Positions 1 to 7,653 of a stretch of 12,354 nt of DNA are shown here, in pieces (the stretch's first letter is position 1; each line of letters starts with the position of its first letter). This stretch comes from Kiritimatiellia bacterium (lineage in GTDB: Bacteria; Verrucomicrobiota; Kiritimatiellia; UBA8416; SLMC01): assembly GCA_007133745.1 (NCBI GenBank), contig SLMC01000375.1:1-12354 (forward strand), written 5' to 3'. The notes under the pieces are model-generated. The model saw nothing but the letters and a program-made list of their open reading frames with translations, was not told the origin of the DNA and made no database searches. Position numbers and translations under genes: made by a program.

Positions 1-809
1 GAATCCAGGAAAATATCCGGGGTCAGGATGTTTTCGTGATTCAGCCCATCTGCTATCCGCCAAACGAGAATTTCATGGAGCTGCTGATTATCATCGATGC
101 CATGCGGCGCGCTTCCTCCGAGCGCATTACGGCGGTCCTGCCGTTTTACGGATACGCGCGACAGGATCGCAAGGATCAGCCGCGCGTGCCCATCACCGCC
201 AAGCTGGTCGCCAACCTGCTGGTCGCGGCCGGCGCCAATCGCATCTTGACCATTGATCTGCACGCGCAGCAAATACAGGGCTTTTTCGACATACCCGTCG
301 ATCACCTCTATGCGGCTCCGATCATCGCGCGCCGCCTGATCGACAAACATTACAAGGACCCCGTCATCGTTTCGCCGGATACCGGCGGCGTCAAAATGGC
401 CCAGGCCTACGCCCACTTCCTGGAATGCGGGCTGGCCATCGTGGCCAAGGAGCGGCGCGGCCCGACCGAAGTGGAGGCGTTCAGTCTCGTGGGCTCCGTC
501 AGGGACAAGACCGCCATCATGGTGGACGACTTGACTACGACGGCCGGCACCCTGTGTTCGGCTGCGCAACTGCTCAAGGACAACGGCGCCCGCGACGTGG
601 TCGCCGCCGTCAGCCATGCGTCGATTACGCCTCAAGGTCTGGAACGGTTGAAAAACTCGCTGATCAAGGAACTGTTCGCTACCGATAGCGTGCCGCTGAA
701 AATCGACGCCGCGTTCCCCGTTACGACGCTGTCCGTCTCGGAACTTCTGGGCGAAGGCATCTTGCGTATTCACGAGGGACGATCCGTCACCTCCTTGTTT
801 AAACTGTAG
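1..809 (+). CDS. prs: Ribose-phosphate pyrophosphokinase (PRPP synthetase), 5' end missing
   Basis: Makes PRPP from ribose 5-phosphate and ATP in the cytoplasm, feeding purine, pyrimidine, His, Trp and NAD synthesis. The window opens inside the gene: the frame is open from base 3, and the residues before the GTG at 36 (IQENIRGQDVF) still match the family, so that GTG is internal. About 268 residues remain and roughly 45-50 are missing, judged from the usual length of about 315. Visible hallmarks are the ATP-region stretch GYARQDRKD followed by RVPITAKLVANLL, the DLHAQQIQGFFDIPVDHLY segment, IVSPDTGGV, and the ribose-phosphate loop VDDLTTTAGTL (522-554). The loop normally reads DDxxDTxGT; here the third Asp is Thr (codon 537-539). 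The 31-base gap to rplY suggests one transcript. The family call is certain; any effect of the substitution is unknown. Confidence 0.96.
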   Translation, partial: IQENIRGQDVFVIQPICYPPNENFMELLIIIDAMRRASSERITAVLPFYGYARQDRKDQPRVPITAKLVANLLVAAGANRILTIDLHAQQIQGFFDIPVDHLYAAPIIARRLIDKHYKDPVIVSPDTGGVKMAQAYAHFLECGLAIVAKERRGPTEVEAFSLVGSVRDKTAIMVDDLTTTAGTLCSAAQLLKDNGARDVVAAVSHASITPQGLERLKNSLIKELFATDSVPLKIDAAFPVTTLSVSELLGEGILRIHEGRSVTSLFKL

Positions 810-840
810 AAACACCCAAGCATAAAGAAAGAGAAACATC

Positions 841-1536
841 ATGGCCACTACCGGTATTGTCAATGCGGACATCCGAACTGTTTCGGGATCGAGCGAAGCC
901 CGTCGACTCCGTCGGCAGGGACAGATTCCCTGCGTGCTGCAAACCCTCGACCAGGCGTCTGTCACCCAGCTTCAGGTGTCCGCCCACGAGATGAAAATGA
1001 TGCTGAGCCGCCATGCGAGCGAAAATCTCGTTTTGGATCTTGTCGTGGACGGCAACGCACCCCGCAAGGTGTTGCTGAACGATGTCCAGCACGACCCGAT
1101 CACGGACGCCATTGTTCATATGGACTTCCTCGAAGTTTCGATGACGGAAAAAATGCAGGCGTCCGTGCAGATTGTCCTGACCGGCGATCCCAAAGGCGTG
1201 ACCCAGGGCGGCGGCGTGCTGGAACATCTCGTGCGCGAGATCGAGGTGGAATGTCTTCCGGGCGACATGGTCGAGGAAATTGAAGCGGACGTATCCGGGC
1301 TGGATATCGGCGATATGCTCTATGCGCGCGACTTGCAACTGCCGGCGGGCGTTGCCGTGCTGACCCAGTCGGACATAGCCGTCGCATTGGTGTCCGCGCC
1401 TCGTACCGAGGAAACCGCTGACGAGGAAGAGGCGGCGGCGGAGGAGACGACCAACGGCGAACCGGAAATTGTTGGCGGCAAGAAGGATGAAGCCGACGAC
1501 AACGCCGCCGCTGAAAAAAAACCGGGGAAAGGCTAA
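841..1536 (+). CDS. rplY: 50S ribosomal protein L25 / general stress protein Ctc (long form)
   Basis: Binds 5S rRNA in the large ribosomal subunit. At 231 residues it is the long Ctc/TL5 type rather than the short E. coli form. Residues 1 to about 95 form the 5S-binding domain: the RRLRRQGQIPCVL segment, then KVLLNDVQHDPITDAIVHMDF, which matches the family's conserved pattern. Residues about 97-190 form the beta-rich second domain, with GGVLEHLVREIEVECLPGDM. The last 40 or so residues are a low-complexity Glu/Ala/Lys tail, probably disordered. The ATG at 841 follows a purine-rich AAAGAGAAAC stretch that can act as a weak ribosome site. It sits between prs and pth, a common bacterial order (prs-ctc-pth), which supports the call. 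Only 6 bases separate its stop from the pth start. Confidence 0.95.
   Translation: MATTGIVNADIRTVSGSSEARRLRRQGQIPCVLQTLDQASVTQLQVSAHEMKMMLSRHASENLVLDLVVDGNAPRKVLLNDVQHDPITDAIVHMDFLEVSMTEKMQASVQIVLTGDPKGVTQGGGVLEHLVREIEVECLPGDMVEEIEADVSGLDIGDMLYARDLQLPAGVAVLTQSDIAVALVSAPRTEETADEEEAAAEETTNGEPEIVGGKKDEADDNAAAEKKPGKG
1524..1532 (+). promoter_or_regulatory. Ribosome binding site supporting the GTG start of pth
   Basis: GGGGAAAGG lies within the last codons of rplY, about 10 bases before the GTG at 1543. It supports GTG rather than the internal ATG at 1576, although the ATG would give a start closer to the usual Pth N terminus. Confidence 0.5.
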
Positions 1537-1542
1537 ACTACG

Positions 1543-2181
1543 GTGAAGTTGGCGGATGGCGACGACAGCGCGCGGATGATCGTCGGCTTGGGCAATCCGG
1601 GGCCGCGATACGCAAACACGCCCCACAACGCCGGATTTCTTGTTGTCGAAGAACTGGCCGCCCGCGCCGACTGCCGATGGCGGACTCGGTCCCGCTTGTC
1701 GGCGCGAACGGCTGATTTTTCACAGGCCGGAAACCGGGCGTTTCTGGTTGAACCGCAAACGTTCATGAACGAAAGCGGCGTAGCCGTCGCAGCGGCCGCC
1801 GCCTGGTGGAAAATTCCGCCGGAACGGATTATGGTTGTTCTGGACGATGCGGACATGGATATGGGGCGCGTGCGCTTGCGCGACGGGGGCGGCAGCGGCG
1901 GGCACCGGGGGCTGGCTTCGGTGATTCGGCGTCTGGGCAGCCAGGCCTTTCCCCGGCTGCGCATCGGCATCGGGAGAGGCGATCGCGAGGCGAACCTTGT
2001 GGACCATGTGCTGACCCCCTTGTCCGCCAAGGAAGCCGTCTGGATGAAGCGCATCGTCGCCTTGGCGGCGGACGCGGCAATGTTTTTCTTGTCAAAGGGA
2101 ACGGATTCGACTATGAACCAATTTAACGGTGTTATTGTTTCGCAAGAAAACCATCACGACAACATGGAGAAGTCACGTTGA
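1543..2181 (+). CDS. pth: Peptidyl-tRNA hydrolase
   Basis: Cleaves peptidyl-tRNA released from stalled ribosomes so that the tRNA can be reused. The 212 residues include GLGNPG (N18, E. coli Asn10), TPHNAG with catalytic H28 (E. coli His20), QTFMNESG with N76 (Asn68), LDDADMD with D102 (Asp93) and GGHRGL with H121 (His113). The residue after H121 is Arg where E. coli has the tRNA-contacting Asn114. The GTG start gives an 11-residue leader before MIVGLGNPG; starting at the ATG 1576 would remove it. The C terminus runs about 16 residues past the usual MNxFNG end. That tail spans the ribosome site of rpsF, and the stop TGA overlaps the rpsF start, which suggests translational coupling. The family is clear; the exact start is less so. 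Confidence 0.94.
   Translation: MKLADGDDSARMIVGLGNPGPRYANTPHNAGFLVVEELAARADCRWRTRSRLSARTADFSQAGNRAFLVEPQTFMNESGVAVAAAAAWWKIPPERIMVVLDDADMDMGRVRLRDGGGSGGHRGLASVIRRLGSQAFPRLRIGIGRGDREANLVDHVLTPLSAKEAVWMKRIVALAADAAMFFLSKGTDSTMNQFNGVIVSQENHHDNMEKSR
2166..2172 (+). promoter_or_regulatory. Ribosome binding site deciding the TTG start of rpsF
   Basis: GGAGAAG lies 5 bases before the TTG at 2178, inside the end of pth. The TTG begins the S6-typical MKKYEALFIF, and no ATG or GTG is available nearby in this frame, so TTG is the start. Confidence 0.75.
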
Positions 2182-2531
2182 AAAAATACGAAGCATTGTT
2201 CATTTTTTCGAGCTCGCTGAAAGACGAGGCGCTGGATGCGGCGCTTCAGGCCCTTAACAAGGATGTCGAAAAGTTCGGGGGTCAAACGCTGCATGTCGAT
2301 CGCATCGGCGTTAGAACATTCGCCCGACGCATGAAAAAGAAGGATAGCGGTTGCTACGTTCGAGCGACGCTGGAAATGGATCCGGCCAAGATCGCGCCGC
2401 TTCAGGCGCGCCTCAAACGGAATGAAGATCTTTTGCGCTCGCAAATCGTCGTTCTGGACGAACGCGCGCGACAGGAAAGAAAACGCTCGGCGGCGGCAGC
2501 GGCCGAAAAGGGGGAGGCGAATCATGGCTAG
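2178..2531 (+). CDS. rpsF: 30S ribosomal protein S6
   Basis: S6 binds the central domain of 16S rRNA as a heterodimer with S18, which is encoded two genes downstream. The 117 residues begin MKKYEALFIFSSSLKDEALD (beta-1 and helix-1 of the ferredoxin-like fold). The conserved core follows (RIGVRTFARRMKKKDSGCYV, then LRSQIVVLDE near the end). The tail after residue 95 is Arg/Ala/Glu-rich and low in complexity. The start is TTG, and its bases overlap the pth stop (TTGA at 2178-2181). The stop lies 8 bases inside ssb. A rare start codon at an overlapping junction usually means that translation relies partly on ribosomes finishing the upstream gene. Confidence 0.95.
   Translation: MKKYEALFIFSSSLKDEALDAALQALNKDVEKFGGQTLHVDRIGVRTFARRMKKKDSGCYVRATLEMDPAKIAPLQARLKRNEDLLRSQIVVLDERARQERKRSAAAAAEKGEANHG
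2510..2517 (+). promoter_or_regulatory. Ribosome binding site of ssb
   Basis: GGGGGAGG ends 6 bases before the ATG at 2524, a near-ideal Shine-Dalgarno sequence. It lies within rpsF and fixes the ssb start at 2524 rather than at the in-frame ATG at 2422, further up in rpsF. Confidence 0.8.
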
Positions 2532-3018
2532 TTTTAACAAGGTCGTTCTGGTCGGCAACCTGACCCGCGATCCCGAAGTGCGGAACCTGCCCTCGGGCAT
2601 GGCCGTCTGCGACATGGCCCTTGCCGTCTCCGAAACGTACAAGGACAAGAACGGAGAACGCGCGGAATCCGTTTGCTACGTGGATGTGGTCGCGTGGGCC
2701 AGACAGGCCGAAACGTGCGGCGAATACCTGTCCAAAGGGTCGCCCGTCCTGGTGGAGGGATCCTTGCAACTCGACAAATGGACCTCCAAAGAGGGAGAAA
2801 ACCGCAGCAAGCTGCGCGTGCGCGCCCAGCGCGTTCAATTTCTGGGCGGTCCATCCAAAGGCGGAAACGTCCGCGACGGCGGCGATGCGGACGACCGTCG
2901 CAATGCGTCCAACACCGCCCCGTCAAGCCAAGCCGAAACGCAAAGAAACGATGTCCCGCCGCCCGACGACAACGGACCGGCGGATTCCGTGGCGGACGAG
3001 GATAATCTGCCCTTTTAA
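2524..3018 (+). CDS. ssb: Single-stranded DNA-binding protein
   Basis: Coats single-stranded DNA during replication, repair and recombination. The product is 164 residues. An OB fold covers about residues 1-115: FNKVVLVGNLTRDPEVR, the central DMALAVSETYKDKNG, YVDVVAWARQAE and GSPVLVEGSLQLDKW are all family signatures. A flexible Asn/Pro/Ala/Asp-rich linker follows, then the acidic tip DEDNLPF, the partner-protein docking peptide that ends bacterial SSBs (compare DDDIPF). It begins 8 bases before the rpsF stop. The placement between S6 and S18 genes is widespread in bacteria. DnaB, which works at the same replication fork, is encoded three genes downstream. Confidence 0.96.
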   Translation: MASFNKVVLVGNLTRDPEVRNLPSGMAVCDMALAVSETYKDKNGERAESVCYVDVVAWARQAETCGEYLSKGSPVLVEGSLQLDKWTSKEGENRSKLRVRAQRVQFLGGPSKGGNVRDGGDADDRRNASNTAPSSQAETQRNDVPPPDDNGPADSVADEDNLPF

Positions 3019-3056
3019 CCAAACGTTCACACCCCCAGTCAAAGCGAGAGAGAATT

Positions 3057-3317
3057 ATGATAAGGAAAACCAGCAAACCCGGACGGAATGGCAAGGGCAA
3101 AAAACGCCGTAGCGCATTGGAAGTCACGGCGAGAAAAAAATCGCGGCATCTGGAAGGCGTCAAGAACCTTGACATTCAGGATGCGGACCTGATGCGGAAT
3201 TTCGTGACGGACTACGGGAAAATCCTGCCTGCGCGCCTGACCGGCGCCAAGGCTAAACAGCAACGGCAAATCAAGCGCGGCGTCCGTCGCGCCCGCAACG
3301 TGGGATTGCTGGGTTAG
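3057..3317 (+). CDS. rpsR: 30S ribosomal protein S18
   Basis: Partner of S6 in the platform of the small ribosomal subunit. The 86 residues include the conserved block from DADLMRNFVTDYGKILPARL through TGAKAKQQRQIKRGVRRARN to VGLLG. The N terminus is very basic. The Cys residues that bind zinc in some S18 proteins are absent (ARKKSRHLEGVKNL where CxFC-type motifs occur), so this is the Cys-free form. A GAGAGAGA stretch at 3046-3053 serves as ribosome site for the ATG at 3057. The 38 bases between ssb and this gene show no hairpin that I can see. Confidence 0.95.
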   Translation: MIRKTSKPGRNGKGKKRRSALEVTARKKSRHLEGVKNLDIQDADLMRNFVTDYGKILPARLTGAKAKQQRQIKRGVRRARNVGLLG

Positions 3318-3341
3318 CGAAAAACGCAAAGGAGACGCTTT

Positions 3342-3791
3342 ATGCCTATGGAAGTATTGCTGATGACCGATGTGCCCGATCTCGGATCCGAAGGCGATGT
3401 GGCCACGGTCGCCGACGGCTATGCCAGAAACTATTTGCTGCCGCAAAAAAAAGCCGCGCCTGTCACCGAGGCGACGCGTCGGCGCCTGGGGAAAATGCGG
3501 GCGTTGCGCGAAGAGGAGCGCCAGGCCGCTTTGCAAGCCGCGCGCCAGCGCGCGGACAAGCTTAAGAACGTGTCGTGCACCATTCCCGTCAAGGTGGGCG
3601 AGGGCGAAAAGCTCTACGGCTCCGTTACGGCCGCCGATATCGCGGACGCTTTGGCCAAACAGAATGTGGACATCGACAAGGACAGCTTGATGCTGGACCA
3701 GCCGATCAAGGAACTGGGCGTGTTCGATATCAAGGTCGCTCTGCTTCCCGAAGTCGAAGCCGCCATCAAGGTGTGGGTTGTCGAGGAATAG
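3342..3791 (+). CDS. rplI: 50S ribosomal protein L9
   Basis: L9 is an elongated two-domain protein on the L1 side of the large subunit. It has the usual length (149 residues). The N-terminal rRNA-binding domain shows MEVLLMTDVPDLGSEGDVAT and the L9 signature GYARNYLLPQKKA at residues 29-41. A long connecting helix rich in Glu, Arg and Ala follows. The C-terminal domain carries GEGEKLYGSVTAADIADAL and IKELGVFDIKVAL. GGAG at 3331-3334, 7 bases upstream, supports the ATG at 3342. Five bases separate the stop from dnaB. Confidence 0.96.
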   Translation: MPMEVLLMTDVPDLGSEGDVATVADGYARNYLLPQKKAAPVTEATRRRLGKMRALREEERQAALQAARQRADKLKNVSCTIPVKVGEGEKLYGSVTAADIADALAKQNVDIDKDSLMLDQPIKELGVFDIKVALLPEVEAAIKVWVVEE

Positions 3792-3796
3792 GGACT

Positions 3797-5242
3797 ATGG
3801 CCTCCGCCTTGCCAACAACCCGTCCGCAGGCGGATCGATCCCCTCCGTACAGCCAGGAAGCGGAAGAAGGCGTTTTGGGCTCGATTCTGCTCGATTCGCT
3901 CAAGGTCATGGACCTTTGCGTCGAACGGCAAATCGCGACCGATTCCTTTTACGTTCCCGCCCACCGCCTCGTGTACGAGGCCATGCTGGTCCTTTCGAAA
4001 AATGGCTCGTCCATTGATGTTCTGACCGTTGCGGATCGACTGGAAACGGCCGGACATCTCGAAAAAATCGGAGGCAGCGCCGGCCTGAACCGATTGGTGG
4101 ACGCCACCCCGACCGCCGCCCACGCCGAGTATTATATCGACATTGTCCGCCAAAAACACCTCTTCCGCGCCATTATCGACGCGGCGCGGCGAGCCGAAAC
4201 CGAATGCTATGGCTCTGAAAAAAACGCCGACGCCGTTCTGGGCGAAGTGGAACAATCCTTTCTGGACATCACCGAAAACCAGCATGGATCCATGATTACC
4301 TGGGATTCGGCTGTCCGCGAGGCGATGGTGCATGTCGAGGGGATTTTCGATTCGCGACGCGGATTGAACGGTATCTCCTCGGGCTACGTCAATATCGACC
4401 ACAAACTACACGGTCTGCGCAGTGGCGAAATGATCGTGCTCGCCGCGCGGCCTTCGATGGGCAAAACCTCCTTAGCCATGAACATCGCCGAAAACGTGGC
4501 CCTCGGCAAGCGGGACCCCGATCGCAAGAAACGGGCTGTCGGCATCTTCAGTCTCGAAATGTCGCACGAATCCCTGGTGTTCCGCATGCTTTGCTCGCAC
4601 GGAGGCGTCTCCGGCTTCAAGCTGCTTAGCGGCTATGTTTCCGCGTCTGCCGACCATGCCAAACTCACCCGCGCGGCGTCCGTGCTGGGCAAGGCTCCCA
4701 TTTATCTGGACGATACCGGCGGACTCGATGTTCTGGAACTGCGCGCCCGGGCCCGGCGCATGAAGAAAAAATACAACATCGAGCTGATCGTCATCGACTA
4801 CCTGCAGCTTCTGCATTCCAGCGAATATTCGCGACAAGGCAAACAGGTCGAAACATCCGCCATCTCCGGCAACCTCAAAGCCATGGCCAAGGAACTCAGA
4901 ATTCCCGTCCTGGTCCTGAGCCAGCTCAGCCGGGCCCCTGAACAACGCGACCGGCTCGCCGTGCCCAAGCTGTCGGACCTCCGCGACTCCGGCGCCATCG
5001 AGCAGGATGCCGACGTTGTCGGCATGCTGCGGAGGCCGTGCAAATATCCCGACGACCCCGATCACGAAGACCTCACCCTGTCAGTGCTGGACATCGCCAA
5101 GCATCGCAACGGACCCACCGGCGAAGTGCGCTTGAATTTCGAAGAGGAATACACCCGCTTCACCGACCGCCGCGAACCCGGTGTCGACGGATTGACGGAA
5201 CCCAGACCGCCCGCCGACGAAGACGAACAAGGCTCCATTTGA
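3797..5242 (+). CDS. dnaB: Replicative DNA helicase DnaB
   Basis: Hexameric ATP-driven helicase that unwinds the parental strands at the fork, 481 residues from the ATG at 3797. The N-terminal DnaB domain is recognisable (SQEAEEGVLGSILLD, then ADRLETAGHLEKIGG and LVDATPTAAHAEYY). The RecA-like C-terminal domain contains Walker A ARPSMGKTS (K223), IFSLEMS, Walker B LIVIDYLQLL (D334), LSQLSRAPEQR, LSDLRDSGAIEQDAD and IAKHRNGPTGEVRLNF. No intein interrupts Walker A. The frame is open further upstream, but that part reads through rplI in the wrong frame and has no DnaB similarity. Weak purine tracts (GAGG 3784-3787, GGGA 3791-3794) precede the start. The rplI-dnaB order is common in bacteria. Confidence 0.97.
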   Translation: MASALPTTRPQADRSPPYSQEAEEGVLGSILLDSLKVMDLCVERQIATDSFYVPAHRLVYEAMLVLSKNGSSIDVLTVADRLETAGHLEKIGGSAGLNRLVDATPTAAHAEYYIDIVRQKHLFRAIIDAARRAETECYGSEKNADAVLGEVEQSFLDITENQHGSMITWDSAVREAMVHVEGIFDSRRGLNGISSGYVNIDHKLHGLRSGEMIVLAARPSMGKTSLAMNIAENVALGKRDPDRKKRAVGIFSLEMSHESLVFRMLCSHGGVSGFKLLSGYVSASADHAKLTRAASVLGKAPIYLDDTGGLDVLELRARARRMKKKYNIELIVIDYLQLLHSSEYSRQGKQVETSAISGNLKAMAKELRIPVLVLSQLSRAPEQRDRLAVPKLSDLRDSGAIEQDADVVGMLRRPCKYPDDPDHEDLTLSVLDIAKHRNGPTGEVRLNFEEEYTRFTDRREPGVDGLTEPRPPADEDEQGSI

Positions 5243-5247
5243 CAACC

Positions 5248-7653
5248 ATGACGATATATCGATTCGGCGCTTTACGGGGTTATGCCCATCGCGTGCCGCT
5301 TGCGACCGCACTGCGGTTCGGCGGCCTGCTGGCCGCGCTGGCATGCACCTTCGGTCCCGTTGCGGCCCGCGCCCAGGACACCGAGCCGACCGTTCGGTCG
5401 ATCCGTGTCGACACTATGGGACCCGGCCCGATGGACGAAGATTTCGTCCGCATGCATCTCGGTTTCACCGAAGACGATGCCGTGCAAAAGCCCGCCATCT
5501 ACCGGGCCGTGCGCGCGCTGCTCGAGACAGGCCGTTTCGCCAAAGTCGAGGCCGTCATCGAGCCGGCCGACGACGGAATCACGGTTGTCTTTTCCATCCG
5601 CAACCGACTCCGGCTTGCCGAACCTGTGGTCGTGCACGGCGCCGATTACCTCGGCGAAACCAAGACGCGCGACCTGCTCGACCTGAACCTTCACGACTGG
5701 ATCTGCGATGCGGTCGTCGGCGCTCGGACGCAAGCCGTTCTGCAGGAATACCGCAAACGGCGCTTCCCCGATGTTTCGGCGACATGGCGCATCGAGACAA
5801 CCCGCCCCGAACAGGGATACGGAACGGTTCGCCTCAATGTCAAGGAAGGCAAACGCGCCCACATCAAATCCTATGTCTTCAAAGGCAACGACGCCTTGCC
5901 CGATTCCGCGCTGCGCAAAGCCATGAAACATCCCTCCCCATGGGCGCCCTGGGGCTGGATCAGGAAATACCGCTACGATCCGGACACCCTGGAGGAAGGT
6001 CGCATTCGCATCCGCGAACAGTACATGGATCAGGGCTATCTCGATGTCGAAGTCGATTTTCCGGAAATGGAAGATATATCCACCGGCGCCTTGATCGCCA
6101 CGCTTCAGGTTCGCGAAGGCATCCCCTATCGCTTCGGCGCCGTGACCCTGACCGGCGCAACCCTTTTCCCCGAACTCGAACTGTGGCGCCGGGTCGAAAC
6201 AGAATCCGACGCCGTTGTCTCGGAATCGGCCATTCATCGCAGCGCCGAGTCCCTGCGCATGCATTACACCACTCGAGGCTATGTCGACACCCAAGTCAAC
6301 GTTATACGGACCGCCCGCGAAGAACCCGGCATTCTGGACGTGCGTTTCGATATCAGGGAAGGTCGGCTAACCCGCGTCCGCAACATCGAAATCCAGGGCA
6401 ACACCCGCACCCGCGACAAGGTGATCCGCCGCGAACTGGCGATCTGGCCGGGCGATGTTCTGGACGAAAGCCGTATCCGACGCAGCGAGAATCGCCTGCG
6501 CAACTTGGGCTTCTTTTCCGCTGTCCGCTCCCGAACAACGGATCCCCTGATCCCCGATAACCGCGACCTGATCTTCGATGTCGAAGAACAGCGCACCGGC
6601 CAGTTCATGATGGGCGTCGGCTTCTCGAGCATCGACAACCTCATGGGCTTCATGGAAATATCGCAAGGCAACTTCGACCTCACAGGCTGGCCCTACATGA
6701 CCGGCGGCGGCCAGAAGCTCAAGCTTGCCGCCCAGGCCGGCGACCGCCGCCAGCGCTACGAATTGTCCTTCGTCGAACCTTGGTTTCTCGATCGAGAACT
6801 CTCGCTCGGCTTCGACCTTTACCTGAGCCGAGTCTCCTACAGCGACTACGACCTTGAACGCGCCGGCGGCGCCGTGCGCATGGCCCGCGCCTTGCCGTTC
6901 GCCAGCCGCATCGACCTTCAATACAGCCTCGAACGCGTCAAAATTGTCGATGTCGCCGATACCAACCTGTACATCAACGTCGCCTCCGGCGAGGAGTTTC
7001 TGTTCGCGCGCGACGAAGACGCCATTAAAAGCACCCTGACACTTGGACTGACCCGCGATACGCGCGACAGTCCCTTCTTCCCCAAGCGCGGTCACCGCGT
7101 CCGCTGGTCGGGCCATGTCTCCGGCGGCGTTCTTGGTTTCGATACCGACCTTTACGGCATGGAACTGACGGCCGCCCAATATGTGCCCGTCTGGCGCGGC
7201 CATGTGTTCAGCCTGCGCGCGCGCGCCGAAGTCGTGGATGTCTACGGACGCGCAGACACTGTTCCGCTTTCCGACCGGCTCTTCATTGGCGGCCCGCGTA
7301 CCGTCCGCGGCTTTCGCTATCGCGGGGTCGGCCCCAAAGCTCGCCGTGTCGATGCCGCTCCGGATGATCGTCGCCACCGCGTTACCGGCGGCAGCACCCT
7401 GGCCGTGGCCGGCGCGGAATACTCCGTCCCGCTCGTCCCCAACATCCGTTTCGCCGCCTTCTACGACATCGGCAACGTCTGGGAAGACGCCTACGACTTC
7501 AACTTCGACATCCTCGCCTCCGGCGCCGGCATAGGCATTCGCTTCGACATCCCCGGCTTTCCCATGCAATTCGACTACGCCTGGGCCCTCGAAACCGACG
7601 ACGACTTCAGCCGCAAAGAACGCTTTTCCTTCGGCATCGGCTACGGATTCTAG
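5248..7653 (+). CDS. bamA: Outer membrane protein assembly factor BamA
   Basis: Inserts beta-barrel proteins into the outer membrane. The 801 residues begin with a signal peptide: charged n-region, hydrophobic core around residues 24-40, likely cleavage after ARA (42/43). Five POTRA-like repeats follow, at about 48-121, 122-201, 203-293, 294-373 and 374-448, each with an xxxxVxGN/GA-like strand and a GRF/RGY/LGFF turn. The barrel runs from about 451 to 801 and carries GGPRTVRGF (VRGF at 686-689, the lid-loop motif of the Omp85 family). It ends FGIGYGF, with the terminal Phe typical of barrel proteins. The ATG has no good ribosome site; the in-frame GTG at 5293 would give a more compact 27-residue signal peptide and is a fair alternative. 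The stop of dnaB lies 5 bases upstream. TamA is less likely because it has only three POTRA domains. Confidence 0.93.
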   Translation: MTIYRFGALRGYAHRVPLATALRFGGLLAALACTFGPVAARAQDTEPTVRSIRVDTMGPGPMDEDFVRMHLGFTEDDAVQKPAIYRAVRALLETGRFAKVEAVIEPADDGITVVFSIRNRLRLAEPVVVHGADYLGETKTRDLLDLNLHDWICDAVVGARTQAVLQEYRKRRFPDVSATWRIETTRPEQGYGTVRLNVKEGKRAHIKSYVFKGNDALPDSALRKAMKHPSPWAPWGWIRKYRYDPDTLEEGRIRIREQYMDQGYLDVEVDFPEMEDISTGALIATLQVREGIPYRFGAVTLTGATLFPELELWRRVETESDAVVSESAIHRSAESLRMHYTTRGYVDTQVNVIRTAREEPGILDVRFDIREGRLTRVRNIEIQGNTRTRDKVIRRELAIWPGDVLDESRIRRSENRLRNLGFFSAVRSRTTDPLIPDNRDLIFDVEEQRTGQFMMGVGFSSIDNLMGFMEISQGNFDLTGWPYMTGGGQKLKLAAQAGDRRQRYELSFVEPWFLDRELSLGFDLYLSRVSYSDYDLERAGGAVRMARALPFASRIDLQYSLERVKIVDVADTNLYINVASGEEFLFARDEDAIKSTLTLGLTRDTRDSPFFPKRGHRVRWSGHVSGGVLGFDTDLYGMELTAAQYVPVWRGHVFSLRARAEVVDVYGRADTVPLSDRLFIGGPRTVRGFRYRGVGPKARRVDAAPDDRRHRVTGGSTLAVAGAEYSVPLVPNIRFAAFYDIGNVWEDAYDFNFDILASGAGIGIRFDIPGFPMQFDYAWALETDDDFSRKERFSFGIGYGF

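Noticed and set aside
3575..3796. Upstream extension of the dnaB frame into rplI
   Set aside because: The extra residues are an out-of-frame reading of L9, and the DnaB family begins near the ATG at 3797.
5038..5247. Upstream extension of the bamA frame into dnaB
   Set aside because: Arg/His-rich out-of-frame reading of DnaB; a signal peptide follows only from 5248 or 5293.
5335..5346. Lipobox in the BamA signal peptide (ALAC)
   Set aside because: The -3 position is Ala rather than Leu, the motif lies inside the hydrophobic core, and the normal ARA cleavage site follows; BamA is not a lipoprotein.
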